In this document: piece after piece, positions 48,026 to 56,923 of the stretch
How the letters are laid out: every line of letters starts with the position of its first letter
Position numbering within the stretch: position 1 is the first letter of the stretch
From: Parvularcula sp.
GTDB taxonomy: Bacteria; Pseudomonadota; Alphaproteobacteria; Caulobacterales; Parvularculaceae
Direction: 5' to 3'
Assembly: GCA_002704915.1 (NCBI GenBank)
Contig: PAIP01000036.1
Location: 1 to 64,000 of the forward strand
Length of the DNA: 64,000 nt
Made by a program: the position numbers and the translations under genes
The notes under the pieces: model-generated
The model's input: the letters and a program-made list of their open reading frames with translations, nothing else
Told to the model about the DNA's origin: nothing
The model's database searches: none

Positions 48026-48511
48026 ATGAAACAGGGCCTTTTGGGATGGATGCCGGCGTTTTGCCTGATGTCAGGGGCTGTCATGGCCGAAGACATTGAA
48101 ATTGCGCCTGTGCAGGCGTCGTCCGCAGACGCGGCGTCACAAGCCAGGCCCTGCCTCGACCTCGTGATCGCGCATCTCGGCGAGGGCGACGGCCCTGTGC
48201 GGATCAGCATCGAAACCGAAGAAAGCTGGTTTGTGGACGACGCTGAGTCCTATCGCACGTTCACCTTGCCGCGCACGGCGGAAAGCGAGGTGTCCTTGCG
48301 CATCGAGGATCTGCCGGAAGGCGAATACGCCATTCGGGTCTTTCACGATGAAGACGGCGACAACGAACTGAACCGCAGATTCTACGGTCCGCCGAGAGAG
48401 CCCTATGGCTTTTCCGGTAAAAAAACCGACCGGATGCTGCCGAAGTCTTTCGACTATGCGAAGTTTCATTTCGATAAGCCGATGACGATGACTATCACTT
48501 TGCGCGGATAG
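48026..48511 (+). CDS. DUF2141-family secreted protein
   Basis: A 161-residue protein with a signal peptide (MKQGLLGWMPAFCLMSGAVMA, cut before ED) and a beta-sandwich DUF2141 domain: LPEGEYAIRVFHDEDGDNELN (about 97-117) and the later FSGKKTDRMLPKSFDYAKFHFDKP phrase. The DxDGDxEL segment resembles a calcium-binding loop. Function is unknown. ATG 48026 has GGGAGG upstream; the frame from 47990 is not needed. Its 3' end overlaps the convergent desaturase-family gene by 17 bp. Confidence 0.88.
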   Translation: MKQGLLGWMPAFCLMSGAVMAEDIEIAPVQASSADAASQARPCLDLVIAHLGEGDGPVRISIETEESWFVDDAESYRTFTLPRTAESEVSLRIEDLPEGEYAIRVFHDEDGDNELNRRFYGPPREPYGFSGKKTDRMLPKSFDYAKFHFDKPMTMTITLRG

Positions 48512-49250
48512 GTTCGGCGACCCCTCTGTCGGTTTTCATCAGCCGGTCCCAGAAACGGAAATACAGTCCGTAATTGGCGCTGTAATTGGTGTGATGCACA
48601 TTGTGATGACTTGCCGAAATGAAGTGCGCCCCCAGCGGTCCCTTTAACCAGCGCTCGGGCACGATCTCCCAGCCGGCGTGATTGGCGACGCTGCAAAAAG
48701 TCATGAAGACAAGCACGAACAAGACCGCGCCCACATGAATGGGAATGAAAAACGCCGCCGCCGGCAAAACCCAGGCGGAGATCACCGCTTCCCATGGATG
48801 GAATGAAAAGGCGGCCCAGGGCGTCGGTTGGCGCGAGCGATGATGGGCGAGATGCGTCGCCCGAAACAGTTTCGGGTGATGCATGGCGCGATGGGTCCAG
48901 TAGAAATAGGCGTCGTGGATCAACAGATAGATGACCACGCTGACCGGAAGATAAGCCCAGCCGAGAACGCCGTTGATGGGACCGGCATAGATCGCCGTGC
49001 CGCCATTCAGGAACGCCGCGAAGACAATGGCGCCCGGCGCGGCGTAAATCGCCGATGACGCAAGTGACATGGTGATTTCGTGTCTGACGGTTTTTGCGTC
49101 GGGACGGCGCTCGGCGAGGCGGCGCGCGCGCACCTTTTCTTCCGGCCGGCCCCAGAGGAGAAAATAGAAAAGACCCGCGATCAGGAAATAGCGCGCCCAG
49201 ATAATCCCCGTCAGTTGCAGATAGATGATAAACGTGTCGGCGATACTCAC
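48495..49250 (-). CDS. Sterol-desaturase-family di-iron hydroxylase
   Basis: A 251-residue membrane enzyme of the fatty-acid hydroxylase superfamily with about four spans. The eight-His signature is complete: HDAYFYWTHRAMHH (about 111-124), HLAHHRS (about 132-138) and SASHHNVHHTNY (about 213-224). Such enzymes hydroxylate lipids or carotenoid rings. Next to crtY on the opposite strand, it might modify the beta-ring (a CrtG-type 2,2'-hydroxylase is possible), but this is inference from location only. It is divergent from crtY with 79 bp between starts. Confidence 0.85.
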   Translation of the reverse strand: MSIADTFIIYLQLTGIIWARYFLIAGLFYFLLWGRPEEKVRARRLAERRPDAKTVRHEITMSLASSAIYAAPGAIVFAAFLNGGTAIYAGPINGVLGWAYLPVSVVIYLLIHDAYFYWTHRAMHHPKLFRATHLAHHRSRQPTPWAAFSFHPWEAVISAWVLPAAAFFIPIHVGAVLFVLVFMTFCSVANHAGWEIVPERWLKGPLGAHFISASHHNVHHTNYSANYGLYFRFWDRLMKTDRGVAEPIRAK

Positions 49251-49329
49251 GAGGGAAGGGCCTTGTTGCTGGGTGCGCGGCTTGCATTTAACTCAGGCGC
49301 ACTATCGCCTATAACCCGCATCTGGCGCA

Positions 49330-50553
49330 ATGGAGGCTGGCGACTTGGCCGTTCCCGAAAAGGCGGATATCGCGATTGCAGGCGGCGGGCTTTCCGGCGC
49401 GCTCATCGCTTATCGTTTGCGCCTCACCCGCCCGGAGGTCACTGTTGCGCTGGTGGAGCAGGGGCCGTCGCTCGGCGGCAATCACACCTGGTCGTTTCAC
49501 GCCTCCGATGTGAGCGCCGCGACTTATAAATGGCTTTCCAATCTGGTGCGCCACAAATGGCCGCGCCAGGCGGTGATCTTTCCGAAATTTCACCGGGTCC
49601 TCGAGACTTCCTATTGTTCGATCACATCCTCGCGGCTGCATGACATTGTCGCGCCGCTGGTCGATGAGGGGCTGGCGCTCAACGCCGACATCGCAGAGGT
49701 GGCGCCGGACCGCATTCGCCTTCGTGACGGCGCCGTCATCAAGGCGAACGCCGTGATCGATGCGCGGGGCGCGCGAACAAGCGACCGGCTTGTGCTCGGG
49801 TTTCAAAAATTCGTCGGACAAGAGCTTGAATTCGTCGCGCCCCACGGCCTCGATGCGCCGGTGATCATGGATGCGAGCGTGCCGCAGGAAGACGGCTATC
49901 GTTTCTTGTATGTCTTGCCCTTCACGGAGAGAATCGCGCTGGTTGAGGATACGCGCTATGCGGACGGCGCGGCGCTCGATCGCGAGGCCTTGCGGCGCGG
50001 CATTTCCGATTATTGCGCCGTGCGCGGCTGGAAAATCTCCAAGGTCATTCGCGAGGAAGACGGCGTCTTGCCGATTGCGCTTGCCGGCGACATCGACGCG
50101 TTTCTCGATGAAGGCGTTGAGGGCGTCGCGCCGGCGGGGATGCGCGCGGCGCTGTTCCATCCGCTTACCGGCTATTCCCTGCCGGATGCGGCGGGGCTGG
50201 CGGAGCGGATCGCCGATCAGGATGACCTGTCGGGCCCGGCGCTGGCGCGTTTTGCGGTCCGCCATGCGGCGTCCGTCTGGCGCAATCGCAGCTTTTACCG
50301 GCTGTTGAGCCGCATGCTCTTCAGCGCCGCGGCGCCGGATCAGCGCTATAAGGTGCTGCAACGATTTTACGGCCTGCCGCGCTCGCTTATTGAGCGTTTT
50401 TATGCCGGCCAAACACATTTCGGTGATCAGGCGCGGATTCTCGCCGGGAAACCGCCTGTGCCGGTAAGCCGCGCTCTTGGCTGTCTTGGCGAGGAGAAGT
50501 ATCTGAACCGCGCCCTCGCGGCGCGGGCGACAACGCAAGCACAAGGCGGATAA
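49330..50553 (+). CDS. crtY: Lycopene beta-cyclase
   Basis: A 407-residue CrtY-type cyclase that closes both ends of lycopene to give beta-carotene. It has an N-terminal FAD-binding IAIAGGGLSGALIAYRL, the GNHTWSFH motif, an EDGYRFLYVLPF-type mid-segment, FHPLTGYSLPDA, and the late RFYGLPRSLIERFYAG. The annotated ATG (49330) has no ribosome site; GGAGG lies within the first codons and would place initiation at TTG 49345. It heads the crtY-I-B operon; crtI overlaps by TAATG. Confidence 0.94.
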   Translation: MEAGDLAVPEKADIAIAGGGLSGALIAYRLRLTRPEVTVALVEQGPSLGGNHTWSFHASDVSAATYKWLSNLVRHKWPRQAVIFPKFHRVLETSYCSITSSRLHDIVAPLVDEGLALNADIAEVAPDRIRLRDGAVIKANAVIDARGARTSDRLVLGFQKFVGQELEFVAPHGLDAPVIMDASVPQEDGYRFLYVLPFTERIALVEDTRYADGAALDREALRRGISDYCAVRGWKISKVIREEDGVLPIALAGDIDAFLDEGVEGVAPAGMRAALFHPLTGYSLPDAAGLAERIADQDDLSGPALARFAVRHAASVWRNRSFYRLLSRMLFSAAAPDQRYKVLQRFYGLPRSLIERFYAGQTHFGDQARILAGKPPVPVSRALGCLGEEKYLNRALAARATTQAQGG

Positions 50554-52058
50554 TGACAAAAGCAGCAGTAATCGGTTCTGGCTTCGGCGGGCTCGCGCTC
50601 GCTATTCGGTTGCAGGCGGCGGGGATTGAGACCGTCTTGTTTGAAAAACGCGACCGCCTTGGCGGGCGCGCCTATGTCTATCAACAGGACGGGTTCACCT
50701 TCGATGCGGGGCCGACTGTGGTCACCGATCCGTCCGCGCTGGAGGAACTCTTCGACCTCAGCGGACGCAAGCTTGAGGACTATGTCGAGCTCCTGAATGT
50801 GGACCCGTTCTATCGCCTGCTTTGGGAAGACGGCTATTCCTTCGATTACTGCAGCGACGAGGCGCGGCTTCTCGATCAGATTCGCGCCAAGAACCCGCCG
50901 GACGCCGAAGGCTATCAGCGGTTTCACGAATATTCGCTGGAGCTTTTCCAAGAAGGTTATCTGAAACTCGGCGCCGTACCGTTTCTGAATTTCTGGTCGA
51001 TGATCCGCGTTGCGCCGCAACTGATCGGTCTGCAAAGCTTTCGCAGCGTCTATGACCGGCTCGGCGATTTCGTCAAAGACCCGCAGCTTCGCCAGGCCTT
51101 TTCCTTTCATACGCTGCTTGTCGGCGGCGATCCGTTCAAGACATCGGCGATCTATGCGCTGATCCATGCGCTGGAGCGCAAATGGGGCGTGTGGTTTCCG
51201 CGCGGCGGCACCGGCGCACTGGTGAGCGGCATGGGGCGGCTGTTTACGGATCTCGGCGGCGAGCTGCATATCAATGCGCCAGTTCGGGAGGTGACCGTTG
51301 AGAACGGCAAGGCGCAAACGGTGATCCTTGAAAACGGCGAAACATTCGAGGTCGACGCCGTCGCGTCCAACGCCGACATCGTTCACACCTATGAAAAACT
51401 GCTCGGCAAAACGCCTTCGGCGGCGAAAACCGCACGTCAGTTGAAAGGCAAGCGGTTCTCCAATTCGCTGTTCGTCGCTTATTTCGGGCTGAAGCGGAAG
51501 CACCCGGACATCGCTCATCACACGATTATTTTCGGGCCGCGCTATCGCGAACTGATTTCGGAAATTTTCTCCGGGCCCAATCTGCCGGACGATTTTTCTC
51601 TTTACCTGCATCGCCCGACGGCGACGGACCCGGCGCTGGCGCCGGAAGGCTGCGACGGGTTTTACGTGCTTTCTCCGGTGCCCAATCTCGGCAAGGCGGA
51701 GATCGACTGGTCCGTGGAAGGGCCGAAATATCGCGACCGCATCTTCAACTATCTCGAAGAGCGTTACATTCCAGGGCTCACGGACGATCTCGTCACATCG
51801 CGCATTTTCACGCCGGCGGATTTTGAAACAGAGCTGAATGCGCATTTGGGCTCCGCCTTTTCCATTGAGCCGATCCTGACCCAGTCCGCTTTTTTCCGCG
51901 TTCACAATCGCGACGATCAGATTTCCAATCTGTATTTCGTCGGTGCGGGCACCCATCCGGGCGCGGGCATACCGGGCGTTGTGGGGTCGGCGAAAGCGAC
52001 GGCGGGGCTGATGCTCGACGATCTCGGCGCGGCCCCGGCGGCGCAGGCGGCGGAATAG
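50553..52058 (+). CDS. crtI: Phytoene desaturase
   Basis: A 501-residue FAD enzyme introducing four double bases' worth of unsaturation, phytoene to lycopene. FAD-binding motif VIGSGFGGLALAIRLQAAG (residues 5-23), GGRAYVYQQDGFTFDAGPTVV (about 37-57), and the C-terminal signature YFVGAGTHPGAGIPGVVGSAK (about 455-475). Length is normal for bacterial CrtI. It starts at the A shared with the crtY stop and its stop is followed one base later by GTG of crtB, indicating a tightly coupled operon. Confidence 0.96.
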   Translation: MTKAAVIGSGFGGLALAIRLQAAGIETVLFEKRDRLGGRAYVYQQDGFTFDAGPTVVTDPSALEELFDLSGRKLEDYVELLNVDPFYRLLWEDGYSFDYCSDEARLLDQIRAKNPPDAEGYQRFHEYSLELFQEGYLKLGAVPFLNFWSMIRVAPQLIGLQSFRSVYDRLGDFVKDPQLRQAFSFHTLLVGGDPFKTSAIYALIHALERKWGVWFPRGGTGALVSGMGRLFTDLGGELHINAPVREVTVENGKAQTVILENGETFEVDAVASNADIVHTYEKLLGKTPSAAKTARQLKGKRFSNSLFVAYFGLKRKHPDIAHHTIIFGPRYRELISEIFSGPNLPDDFSLYLHRPTATDPALAPEGCDGFYVLSPVPNLGKAEIDWSVEGPKYRDRIFNYLEERYIPGLTDDLVTSRIFTPADFETELNAHLGSAFSIEPILTQSAFFRVHNRDDQISNLYFVGAGTHPGAGIPGVVGSAKATAGLMLDDLGAAPAAQAAE

Positions 52059-52059
52059 C

Positions 52060-53067
52060 GTGAGCGTCGCTGTTCATGAAAAGCCCGGCGGGCGCGCGGC
52101 GCTCTCCGCCTATGGCAAACAGAGCATCAAACAGGGATCGAAAAGTTTCGCCCTCGCATCGCTTCTGTTCGGGCGCGAGATGCAGGCCGATGCGCAAATG
52201 CTTTACGCCTGGTGCCGCCATTGCGACGATGTGATCGACGGTCAGACCATGGGCGAGGATGCGCCGGATGCGGCCATGAGCCAGGCCGAATGTCAGCGTC
52301 GGCTCCATGAGTTGCGGGAAAACACCCGCCGCGTCCTGAATGGCGAACGAACGGGAGAGCCGGCTTTCGACGCTTTCGCCGAAGTCGCGCAGCGTCATCA
52401 ATTGCCGGAACAATATCCGTTCGATCTTTTGGACGGGTTTGCGCTTGACGCTGAGGAAGCGCGCTTCGAGACGCTCGATGATACGCTGCGTTATTGTTAC
52501 GGCGTCGCCGGCGTTGTGGGCATCATGATGGCGATCCTGATGGGCGTCGATCGCGAGGATGAGGAAACGCTCGACCGCGCTTGCGATTTGGGGCTTGCCT
52601 TTCAGCTCACCAATATCTGCCGGGACATTTACGACGATGCGCGGGCGGGGCGGATTTATGCGCCGACGCATCTGCTCGAAAGAGAAGGCGTCGGGCCGTC
52701 CCCGCAGGATGTGCTCGATCCGGCGAACAAGGAAGGCGTCTGGCGCGCCGCCCTATGTCTTCTCGATATCGCCGATGAGTATTACGCCTCCGCGACTATG
52801 GGCGTGCGGCGTCTGCCGCCACGCGCGGCTGCTGCGGTGGCGGCGGCGCGCAATATCTATCGCGATATCGGGCGGCGCATTCGCGAGGGCGGACCTGATG
52901 TGTGGCGCGCGCGCGTCGCCATTTCAGGCCCGCGCAAAGCCGCGCTCGCTTTTGCAGGACTGCTTGCCGGAGCGCCGGCGTCGTTTTTTTTGAAGGCGCA
53001 AAATGCGCCGCCGCGCCCCGCCTTGTGGGATCGCAACTCTATCAGAGCTCCGGCAGATTGCTCTTGA
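52060..53067 (+). CDS. crtB: Phytoene synthase
   Basis: A 335-residue enzyme joining two GGPP to phytoene. Mg-binding motifs are present as CRHCDDVIDGQ (about 47-57) and LTNICRDIYDDARAGRIY (about 185-202). The last about 45 residues form an Ala/Pro-rich tail that extends past the usual end. The start is GTG 52060, two bases after crtI. Its 3' end overlaps the convergent crtZ by 26 bp. Confidence 0.95.
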   Translation: MSVAVHEKPGGRAALSAYGKQSIKQGSKSFALASLLFGREMQADAQMLYAWCRHCDDVIDGQTMGEDAPDAAMSQAECQRRLHELRENTRRVLNGERTGEPAFDAFAEVAQRHQLPEQYPFDLLDGFALDAEEARFETLDDTLRYCYGVAGVVGIMMAILMGVDREDEETLDRACDLGLAFQLTNICRDIYDDARAGRIYAPTHLLEREGVGPSPQDVLDPANKEGVWRAALCLLDIADEYYASATMGVRRLPPRAAAAVAAARNIYRDIGRRIREGGPDVWRARVAISGPRKAALAFAGLLAGAPASFFLKAQNAPPRPALWDRNSIRAPADCS

Positions 53068-53554
53068 CCGACGCGGAACGCAGGCGCGCGCCTTCGGTCT
53101 TTTTCATCATGCGTTTCAGGTGCCGCGGGCTCGGTGCAAAAATAAAGCCGAAAGAAACGCAGCCGTCTTTCGACTCGACAGCGTGATGCAGCCGGTGGGC
53201 CTGCACCACGCGTGCGAGATAACCCTTTTTCGGGCGCAGGCCAAAATCGAGACGGCGATGCACAAGCACGTCGTGAAAAAGAAAATAAATAAGCCCATAA
53301 CCGAAAATGCCGATCCCTGCGGCGAGCGCCGGCGCAAAGCCTTGAACGCCGATATAGATGAGGATCATCGACGGGATCGCGAAAAAGACGGCGAACCAGT
53401 CGTTCTTCTCAAAGGCGCCCTCGCGGGGTTCGTGATGGGATTTGTGCAGCGACCATAAAAAGCCGTGCATGACATAGCGATGCGCAAGCCAGGCGACGCC
53501 TTCCATCAACAGGATGAAGGCGATAACGACAGCGATGAAACCGAGCGGCGACAT
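53042..53554 (-). CDS. crtZ: Beta-carotene 3-hydroxylase
   Basis: A 170-residue CrtZ-type di-iron hydroxylase adding 3,3'-hydroxyls to beta-carotene (giving zeaxanthin). His motifs: HRYVMHGFLWSLHKSHH (about 25-41), and HDVLVHRR and HRLHHAV (about 95-122). Three to four membrane helices flank them. ATG 53554 is preferred to a GTG at 53563. No crtW ketolase is present in the window, so keto-carotenoids are not predicted from this locus. Confidence 0.95.
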   Translation of the reverse strand: MSPLGFIAVVIAFILLMEGVAWLAHRYVMHGFLWSLHKSHHEPREGAFEKNDWFAVFFAIPSMILIYIGVQGFAPALAAGIGIFGYGLIYFLFHDVLVHRRLDFGLRPKKGYLARVVQAHRLHHAVESKDGCVSFGFIFAPSPRHLKRMMKKTEGARLRSASVKSNLPEL

Positions 53555-53615
53555 GGGAAACACTATAACAGTCCGCGCCGCGGCGCGCGACGCGACGAAT
53601 TAGGCGAAGGGGGTT

Positions 53616-54593
53616 TCAGGTGGCGCGCGGGCTTTGCTGCCTTGTGGAGCCGTCGGCGCCGTCCTGTGTGGGCCGGACGCCGAACTTCTTGCCGATCTTG
53701 GCGGCAAGCGCGGCCAGGAGGCTTGGCTTGCCCGTATTTGCGCTTTCGGCGAGATCGATGGCCCGTTGCAGCCAGCGTCCGGCGGAAAGCCGCGCGCCGT
53801 CCCGGCCAAGCAGGCTGACGACGGTGGACTTGCCTTCATCCTGTGAGACGTCCTTGCCGGCGCTCGCCGAGGTAGACTCTACATCGATGACATCGTCAAA
53901 GGCCTGATAGGCGAGACCGAGCGCGACGCCATAGTCGTGCATCTTGTGAACGCCTTCCTCGTCAGCGCCGGCAAGTTCCGCGCCAATCGCCGCCGCGGCT
54001 GCGAAGAGCGCGCCGGTTTTTTCAAGATGACGCTGCTCGATCTCTTTCAGCGAATGACCGTCTGCGCCGCCACCGCACATGATGTCGCGTTCCTGTCCGC
54101 CTGCGAGGCCGTCAGGACCGACGGCTTTGGTCAGATGGGCGACTGCGCGTAATTTCTGCGCGGCGTCGCCCGCCTCGCCATTGGCGATGACGCGGTAAGC
54201 TTCATTAAGGAGAGAGACGGCGGCGAGCATGCCGGTTCCCTCGCCGAAGACCACATGGGTCGCGAGCCGGCCGCGGCGCAGGCGCGCATCGTCCATGGAG
54301 GGCAGGTCGTCCATGATCAGCGAAGCCGCATGCACCATTTCAACAGCGCAGGCGGCGTCGATCGCTTCTTCAATCTCGCCCCCATGTTCTGCATAGGCGA
54401 GCAGGGTGATGAGGGGGCGGAAGCGTTTTCCGGGAGACAAAAGCGCGTGGCGGATGGCGCAGATAAGGCGCGTATCGTGCGGATTTTCCCGATAGAGCTC
54501 CGCTAGCCGGTTGTCGACTTTCTGGCGCAATAGATCGACGGCGCCGGTGTTGAGCGTTTCGAAATCCGCCTCTCCGCGTTTCTCTAACGCCAC
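53616..54593 (-). CDS. crtE: Geranylgeranyl diphosphate synthase
   Basis: A 325-residue trans-prenyltransferase (CrtE) supplying GGPP to crtB. The first Asp-rich motif is LIMDDLPSMDDARLRRG, the second FDDVIDVE; GKRFRPLITLL precedes them. The start is set by AGGGAGG followed 6 bp later by GTG 54593; ATG codons at 54614 and 54635 lie upstream of that ribosome site. It is on the minus strand next to crtZ, and ends near crtZ with 61 bp between. Together with crtB-I-Y-Z the set covers FPP to zeaxanthin. Confidence 0.94.
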   Translation of the reverse strand: MALEKRGEADFETLNTGAVDLLRQKVDNRLAELYRENPHDTRLICAIRHALLSPGKRFRPLITLLAYAEHGGEIEEAIDAACAVEMVHAASLIMDDLPSMDDARLRRGRLATHVVFGEGTGMLAAVSLLNEAYRVIANGEAGDAAQKLRAVAHLTKAVGPDGLAGGQERDIMCGGGADGHSLKEIEQRHLEKTGALFAAAAAIGAELAGADEEGVHKMHDYGVALGLAYQAFDDVIDVESTSASAGKDVSQDEGKSTVVSLLGRDGARLSAGRWLQRAIDLAESANTGKPSLLAALAAKIGKKFGVRPTQDGADGSTRQQSPRAT

Positions 54594-54772
54594 ATTGCGC
54601 CTCCCTAATGTCATATGGACAAGTGTCAGGAACATCTTGCTGACCTAATGATGCACGAAATCAATAGTTTGGGAACATACAAGATTGTGAACAGGGCGAT
54701 TAACCGCCCGGCTTGCCCCAGGCGGAGACAGTTTCGTGCAGGTTCCCCCTATGTTCTGAAAAAGCGATCCTT

Positions 54773-55465
54773 TTACACACGCGAGTGCAGCGTGTGCCCC
54801 GGCCGGTAAAAGAGCTTCATGGTCGTAACATGGCGATCTTCCAGCCAGGTGGTGCGGTCGATAATGAAAAGCGCGGCGCCTTCGGCCACATCGAGGGCCG
54901 CCGATTCGCGCGGGCCCGCCGGCGCTGCGGTGAAGGCCACATCGCCGCTGGAATAGGGGACCTGTTTTAAGAGCCACTCATTGGCGCTCACCTCCTCCAG
55001 GGGAGCATCGAGAATGCCTGGCGCGGCGTCGATATTCACCCAGCGGTCTTCAAAAGCGTAGGGCGCGCCATCGGCGAGATGCACCGTCTGAAGATGCAGG
55101 GCGCGGGCGCTTGTTTTGAGACGAAGGCGCGCGGCCACGGCGTCGGGCGCCTCGATAATCTCATGCAGCAAAAGATGCGGCCGGTATTGCGCTCCGGTCG
55201 CCTCGACTTCCTGTCGGATGAGGGGGATGTCGAAGCGCGCGCGTTTGACGGGGATTTCTTTTACCCGCGTCCCGGCGCGGCGCTTGCGCTCGATGAGGCC
55301 GTCTTCGGCGAGTGATTGCAGCGCGCGGTTTACGGTGGTGCGGGCGCATTGATACTCATCGGCGAGATTGGCTTCACCCGGCATCAATGCGCCCGGCGCC
55401 CATTCGCCGGAAGAAATCCGTTCACGGATCGCCTCGCGAATGGCCTGGTGACTGCGCTCGTTCAC
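54773..55465 (-). CDS. hutC: Histidine utilization repressor HutC
   Basis: A 230-residue GntR/HutC-type regulator: an N-terminal winged HTH (IREAIRERISSGEWAPGALMPGEANLADEY, CARTTVNRALQSLAEDGLIERKRRAGTRV) and a UTRA effector domain (about 90-230) with FEDRWVN and TWLEDRHVTTMKLFYRPGH. HutC represses hut genes until urocanate binds. It lies in the same transcription unit as hutF, whose stop overlaps its ATG by 4 bp. A palindrome just upstream of hutF is the likely operator. Confidence 0.93.
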   Translation of the reverse strand: MNERSHQAIREAIRERISSGEWAPGALMPGEANLADEYQCARTTVNRALQSLAEDGLIERKRRAGTRVKEIPVKRARFDIPLIRQEVEATGAQYRPHLLLHEIIEAPDAVAARLRLKTSARALHLQTVHLADGAPYAFEDRWVNIDAAPGILDAPLEEVSANEWLLKQVPYSSGDVAFTAAPAGPRESAALDVAEGAALFIIDRTTWLEDRHVTTMKLFYRPGHTLHSRV

Positions 55466-56844
55466 AGATCGCTCCGAAGACGCGCCATGACGGCGTTGAA
55501 GCGCGCGGCGATGGCGTCGCGTTTAATATGGCTGCCTTCGATTACGACATGTCGGCCCGCAGCCCAGACATCGCTGACGAGAGTGTCGTCCCCTGCAAAA
55601 ATCCAGGCGTCGAGCAGGCGGTCGCCGGAAAGACCGGCGAGCGCCGGCGCCGCGCTGTCGAGGGCGAGGAGATCGGCGAGGGCGCCGGTTTCGATGCGGC
55701 CGGCGTCCCGGCCGAGCGCCGAAGCGCCGCCTCGGGCCGCCGTTTCCAACAGCAATCGCCCGCATGATTTGTCTTTCGTCGCGAGCACGGCCCGCTGCCG
55801 GTCGCGCAGACGCTGCGAATGTTCCAATGCTCGCAGTTCCTCGGAAAGCGAAATGCGGATGTTGGAGTCGGAGCCGACGGCCAATACGCCGCCAGCGGAT
55901 AAATATTCGCGCGCCGGAAAAATCCCGTCGCCGAGATTAGCTTCCGTGATCGGGCAGACAACGACGCCGGCGCCCGAGGCGGCGAGAGCCTTCGTTTCCG
56001 CCTCAGTCATTTGCGTCGCGTGGATGAGCCGCCAGTCGGCGCCGATCTTCATCTTGTCGATGAGCCATTCCACCGGCCGCGCGCCGAGAAACGCGAGAGC
56101 TTCGTCGACTTCGCCGGTCTGTTCCGCTGCGTGAATATGAACCGGCGCCGTGCGTTTGAGATTGGCTGCGAAGGACAAAGCGTCTTCATCAACGGCGCGC
56201 AAGGAATGCGGGGCGACGCCGAGCCGCGTATCGGCGGGCAATTGTTCAAGGCTGGCTTGCGCCGCATCGAAAAGCTGTTCGAACTGGCTCAGCGTATTGC
56301 CGAAACGCCGTTGTCCGTCTTGCAGCGCGCGCCCGTCCATGCCGCCGCGCATGTAAAGAACGGGAAGATGCGTGTAGCCGATGCCGGTTTCCGCGGCGGC
56401 CGCAAACTGACGCGCGCCGAGCTCGCCGGGATTGTCGTAAGGCGTTCCGTCCGGCTGGTGATGGAGATAGTGAAACTCGCCGATGGCGGCGTATCCGGCC
56501 TCTAGCATCTCCATCTGCACCTGCGCGGCGATGGCTTCGATATCGTCCGGCGTCAGGCGCTCCACGAAATGATACATGAGCGCGCGCCAGCTCCAGAAAT
56601 CGTCATGGGCGGCTGAGCGGTATTCGGTGAGACCCGCCATGGCGCGCTGAAAAGAATGGGAATGGGCGTTGCCAGGCGCGGGCAGGAGGACGCCAACCCT
56701 GTCGCCGTCAGGCGCCGCCCCCGCCGTGACCGATGCGATGCGCCCGTCATTCCCGATCTCCACAAGCACGTCCTTGGTCCAGCCGTGGGGGGTGAGGGCC
56801 TCGGCCGCGAAAATGGTCTGGCGCGTCACGTCTTGCGTCTCCAA
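55462..56844 (-). CDS. hutF: Formimidoylglutamate deiminase
   Basis: A 460-residue amidohydrolase that turns N-formimidoyl-glutamate into N-formyl-glutamate plus ammonia. Metal ligands lie in LLPAPGNAHSHSFQRAM (about 54-70), HIHAAEQ (about 238-244) and VGSDSNIRISL (about 316-326). Length and ends are as in HutF. Its presence indicates the five-step, ammonia-releasing histidine route ending in HutG. It is the first gene of the hutF-hutC unit, divergent from hutH. Confidence 0.95.
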   Translation of the reverse strand: METQDVTRQTIFAAEALTPHGWTKDVLVEIGNDGRIASVTAGAAPDGDRVGVLLPAPGNAHSHSFQRAMAGLTEYRSAAHDDFWSWRALMYHFVERLTPDDIEAIAAQVQMEMLEAGYAAIGEFHYLHHQPDGTPYDNPGELGARQFAAAAETGIGYTHLPVLYMRGGMDGRALQDGQRRFGNTLSQFEQLFDAAQASLEQLPADTRLGVAPHSLRAVDEDALSFAANLKRTAPVHIHAAEQTGEVDEALAFLGARPVEWLIDKMKIGADWRLIHATQMTEAETKALAASGAGVVVCPITEANLGDGIFPAREYLSAGGVLAVGSDSNIRISLSEELRALEHSQRLRDRQRAVLATKDKSCGRLLLETAARGGASALGRDAGRIETGALADLLALDSAAPALAGLSGDRLLDAWIFAGDDTLVSDVWAAGRHVVIEGSHIKRDAIAARFNAVMARLRSDL

Positions 56845-56848
56845 ATAA

Positions 56849-56862
56849 TATGTGCATACATA
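56849..56862. promoter_or_regulatory. Putative HutC operator
   Basis: TATGT-gcat-ACATA, a palindrome with a 4-bp spacer, ends 5 bp before the hutF start in the 79-bp divergent hutF-hutH gap. Known HutC sites are GTATGTATATAC-like, so the match is plausible. Confidence 0.5.
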
Positions 56863-56923
56863 ATATCTAATAACCTCTACATATCAAGCGGCATATAAGC
56901 CGTCTCAACACTTAGAGGCTCAT

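Noticed and set aside
54615-54772. PpsR/CrtJ-type TGT-N12-ACA site before crtE
   Set aside because: No clean match with the right spacing was found, and no photosynthesis genes are present.
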